Positions 60,600-64,000 of a stretch of 64,000 bases of DNA are shown here, piece after piece (within the stretch, counting starts at the first letter, position 1; each line of letters starts with the position of its first letter). The notes under the pieces are model-generated. The model was not told the origin of the DNA. It did not search any database and was given only the letters and a program-made list of their open reading frames with translations. Source of the DNA: Costus lasius (taxonomy: Eukaryota > Streptophyta > Magnoliopsida > Zingiberales > Costaceae); the NCBI GenBank assembly GCA_027563935.2, contig CM050449.1:44304507-44368506 (forward strand). Direction: 5' to 3'. The position numbers and the translations under genes were made by a program.

Positions 60600-61060
60600 T
60601 CTTCAAAATACCCATGTATTCCCAGTCTTCCGAAGTATTTGCTTTGAAGATACAGAACCATGGTCTTTCTCAGATTCAGGCACACATTCTGAAGATCCAA
60701 CAGAACTCTCCTGATCATTGTCTATAGAGCATGGTGTGAAGAGACCTTTGAGATGTATGATTAGATCATACATCCCCATCCCATCACATTCAACCTTGAC
60801 CTCCGGGGTCATGCACTCTAAGACAAGAGCAGTGTACTATTCGTTATCCTCACAATGTTCAAGATAGACATTCCACTCCCAGTCATTAGTGAAATACACA
60901 CTAGGCTGGGATGGAGGTCTTTCAAGAAGATGCACCTTATGTTCTTGTTCTAGTATCTTGGACAAAGTCTTGAACCATTTTGTACAATTTGTCCCATCCA
61001 GTTTATGTTTATAAAGTTTCAATCTTAGATCAGGAGATGCCTTCTACAATAAGCAAACAA
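60600..61060 (-). pseudogene. Decayed gag of Copia G
   Basis: Two minus-strand blocks: MKLYKHKLDGTNCTKWFKTL with LEQEHKVHLLERPPSQP (60837-61022), the Copia gag start, and MTPEVKVECDGMGMYDLIIH with a following LKGLF (60603-60812), matching 'MTPPLQRQHEDMSAIEIIANLKMLY' in spirit with the F gag. Confidence 0.65.
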
Positions 61061-62531
61061 GTAAAATAAGTACTATGATAAAGCATTTAACAAGGACTTT
61101 TAAATTAAATGCTATGCTCCCACTACTTCCAAAACAAGTTGAGAACTCTCTAACTCAACATGGAAATAAGTGAGTAGGATCCTAATTTCACATAAGGTCT
61201 CCGCGACTCACGAGGGTGAGTTGAGATGCACAGAGAGTCTCATGCTTCCTTAGGTAGGCACGCCAGCCAATTGTGCCATGCACAATTCCTCTTAGTTAAG
61301 ACAGACTAGGCGCCCTGTGTCCAGCGAGGGCTGGATATAACACAGAATCCTATCCTCTCAACAGCTGCCTCTAGTAATTCATCATGTTAATGACATATGA
61401 AAAACCAGTCAAGTCTGGTCCTAACCGTTATGCCCAGGGCCAACAAATTTCCTTGCGAAGGCACGCCCAGGTTAAAACTGGACTGGGGAAATCATTGTCA
61501 CCACACACCTTCTAAAGATAAGTGGGTGTGTCCCACGAGGGTGGGAAACAGTTCACAACACCACCGATCGATAGTTTGATGAGGGCTACGCGTTAGAAGG
61601 CTATCGACTTGATATTGTATTGAGAGTTTTTGCATGTTTTTATTCTTTTCTAGCATGCAGTTTTCCTATGGTTATGGTAGCAAAGGAAAAACATCACAGG
61701 CATGCTATGGACAAAATAATAAACCATCACAGGCATGCTATTTTTAGTCGATATGGTCATAGCCCTTTTCATACACATAACTTGTCACGAGCCATGTGAC
61801 ATGTTATTGTGCATCCAAGGGTTGCGAGTCCCTGAAGCAAATCAGCCCATGCCAGAAGCCGAAAGCATGTGTCCTTCCTTCAATCGCAAGTCCATCACCA
61901 CGCTTCCAAAGCTGGCGCCACTTCTGACTCCAATTGATGAAGGCTCCTTGTTGTCTTTGATGAACCTTAACCTATCTCATGTAAACAATTCTACATCTAT
62001 TCTAAGGAAAGATGAAAATTTTACATCAAGAAGGGGGAGAACCACATGCAGGTGGTAGAAAGATTTTACAAGCATTCATCACAGGTGGAAACATGCTTCC
62101 ACATCACAACACAGGAGGGCACTCGCTATGACCATATCAACCCAATCAAGTGGCGCATGTAAAATTTGAAAATCCGGAAAAATCAAATTTTAGCACCTTA
62201 TGCGCCAATATCATCCAAGGCACTCTCTTAACCAATTCCATGCCAAAATTTAGATCAAGTTCCATGATGATTTCATAGACCCTATCGGCTGGTAGTTTTG
62301 TCAGATCAAGAGACCCGGCCAGTCCGAAGACACAATGCCTGTCCTACTTGACAAAACTTACGTGCGCCTTTGGTCTTAAATCAAGCATAAACACAATCCA
62401 AGTTTCGCCCATAGAGTTGAGAAGAGAAGATTGGATGAAAACGCTTTCTACGTGAAACGCGCATGGATAGAAGAAAAATTTTCTAAAATTTTTCACACAA
62501 GCAAACGTACACCTTGTGTTTCTCGCAAGTA
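61061..62531 (-). other. Leader of Copia G
   Basis: Non-coding. It contains the conserved leader motif (minus, 61500-61550) and a short repeated 'aacatcacaggcatgctat' phrase (about 61690-61745). It aligns with the J leader. Confidence 0.65.
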
Positions 62532-62543
62532 GCTCTGATACCA
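62532..62543 (-). promoter_or_regulatory. Primer binding site of G, tRNA-Met initiator type
   Basis: TGGTATCAGAGC on the minus strand, 1 nt from the LTR. Confidence 0.9.
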
Positions 62544-62544
62544 C

Positions 62545-64000
62545 TGTTGGGGAATGTCGGGTGTAATTTAAAATTTTGCAGTCCCAGGACGCAGCGGAAG
62601 AAGCATTACACCCGAAACACATTCCTTTCCCAAGGATCCATGCGAGTGAGTATACACAAGGATGTGAAAGAGATGTACCTCTTTTGCTTGTCTAGATGTC
62701 GAAGCCATGTTGAAGGCGCCCAAGTGTTCGCCCTCTACAAGTATCCACGCGTCAACTCCTTGATCGTTGCTCTTTTCCATGCTCGGTGCTAGCCTCGGGA
62801 AGAGAATCAAGCCTTAGGGTTCCTTCACTCCTCTTGCGCCACCTCCAAGGTTCATGCGCCAAGTGCAAGGAAGATGCCGCCAACCCCTTATCCTCTTCAC
62901 TCCAAGAGAAGAGGGAGAAGATGAGTTTCGGCCTTGAGGAAGATTAAGGGAAATTGTGCCACCAAGTCCTTCTCCAAGTCACGCCAAGAGGAGAGGAAGG
63001 AGAAGACTTGCGGTCACTTGTTGGAAGAAGGGTTGCGCCACTCTGATGTTGTCGCCCTTTGCCCTTGCTTTCGCCCCTCTATGATTGTTCACGTCTCCAA
63101 GAAGTTCATCATTAAGAGAGGGCGACAATGGGTCCTATAAATAGGACTAGAGGCGGTTTGAGCAAGGGCTAGGATCATGCCAAGTGTATGGCTAGGATGA
63201 GGTGTCTTGAAGTAAGGAAAGTCTCCAAGACTTTACCATAAACCTCATTCAACCTATCCATAAAAGTCTAAACACTATATCAGCCCAAGACATGCCTCAA
63301 ATGCATTCTTACCATCAAAGGCTAAGTGGCTAGGCGCAACCTGCATGAGGAGTTTCGGCAGGGTAAGGTTTTTGGGAGAAACTAGGGTTTGAGGTAAGGT
63401 AAGTCTCCAAGACATTACCATATACCTCTTCCCTATGACCATATGCGCCTAGGAACTTCCCATAAAAGTTCTCAAGCCATATCAGCCCCAAGACTTACCT
63501 TAGAGGCAAGTATTCCATCCAAGGAAGAAGGGCTAGGCGCCCTTTACTTCCATAATGAAGCAAAGGCGCCTCCCTCACCCCATTATGCCCCTAGGCGCCA
63601 ATGGGGTGAGATTTCTCCCCATTATACCCTTTTAAGCCAATTCCTCTTGATGACAACTAATTATTGGGCCTCATTGGATAATGATCTAGCCCAAACTTCA
63701 TGGCATGGGTTGATTAAGCCATTGGATCCAATCCAATGCAACCCTAATCTAAATGTGACCAATCTAGGTCAATTTCGGGTCAACCTGCCAAAAATGAAGT
63801 TTGGCTCCAATAACTTTCTTCCATCTCATCAGGCCCATTGGCGCTGATGAAATCTTCCAAATGGATCCAAGTTATCCAATAACCTGATCATAAGGCTTCT
63901 GATTAAAGCAACGTCAAGAGTCTATTGCGTGTGACCCCGTAGGATCCATATGACGATGGCAATGATGTAAACATCATAAGTAGTGAGGGGTATCTAGCAA
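62545..64000 (-). repeat. 5' LTR of Copia G, partial
   Basis: 1,456 bp matching 55548-57004 with about 17 differences including one single-base indel (near 63360). Cut by the window end. Confidence 0.9.

Larger units (their letters stand above)
55548..64000 (-). mobile_element. Element G: degenerate Copia, minus strand, right end outside window
   Basis: 3' LTR (55548-57773), polypurine tract, decayed pol (57790-60560), decayed gag (60600-61060), leader (61060-62531), tRNA-Met primer site (62532-62543) and 1,456 bp of the 5' LTR (62545 on). The LTRs differ at about 17 of 1,456 sites (1.2%), yet the coding part is ruined, so it was probably copied in defective form by another element. Same LTR family as E, in which it is inserted in opposite orientation. 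Confidence 0.85.

Noticed and set aside
62532..62543. TGGTATCAGAGC sites at 6240, 42167, 48043 and 62532 as parts of tRNA genes
   Set aside because: Each lies beside an LTR edge and lacks the rest of a tRNA. They are primer binding sites.

Overview
The window is a stretch of flowering-plant nuclear DNA made almost entirely of LTR retrotransposons inserted into one another. I find no intact host gene, no rRNA or tRNA gene, no CRISPR array and no bacterial-type operon. The species cannot be named from the sequence. The evidence for a plant is the mix of element types: an Athila-like Ty3/Gypsy family with a tRNA-Asp primer site, a Tekay-type chromovirus, several Copia elements primed by initiator tRNA-Met, a TRIM, and solo LTRs.

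Left part (1-13.8 kb). A Copia LTR end (1-317) is followed by Athila-like element A (318-6467, + strand). The 3' LTR of A carries a minus-strand Copia-type solo LTR (3729-5394) and a complete 504-bp TRIM (5925-6428). A itself sits in an old minus-strand Copia pol (K, 6468-7240). A poorly resolved stretch with a possible chromovirus LTR leads into Athila-like element B (9095-13801, +), which holds another solo LTR (L, 11185-12358).

Middle part (13.8-28.97 kb). Minus-strand Copia J (13802-about 21500) interrupts the LTR of B and is itself interrupted by a perfect solo LTR (16186-18234, duplication AAACT). A plus-strand Copia gag/protease remnant M follows, then Athila-like element C (24277-about 28330, +), with an LTR, a tRNA-Asp primer site, and decayed gag and protease but no pol.

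Right part (28.97-64 kb). Athila-like element D (minus strand, 3' LTR 28973-30663) is the oldest layer. Into its gag went a nearly complete 9,976-bp Tekay chromovirus H (34819-44794, duplication GTTTC) and a Copia LTR E (45594 onward). E was then hit by a nearly complete 9,065-bp Copia F (46363-55427) and by a minus-strand Copia G of E's own LTR family (55548 to beyond the window). LTR pairs of H, F and G differ by only about 0.9-1.2% by my hand count, so these three moved recently and at similar times, yet H and F already carry premature stops, all TAG.

Most interesting signals: (1) three short hairpins in the 3' region of elements A, B and D, two of which keep their pairing by compensatory changes although the coding regions are ruined; (2) a repeated 22-bp near-palindrome placed both in the D LTR and, separately, before its third ORF; (3) a leader motif shared by four Copia elements; (4) amber stops that fit decay of methylated CHG cytosines; (5) an Athila-like family that has lost pol; (6) an inverted pair of same-family LTR arms (E/G). 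Boundaries of H, F, G, the TRIM and the 16-18 kb solo LTR are firm. Those of A, C and D are good at one end only, and those of B, J, K and M are approximate.
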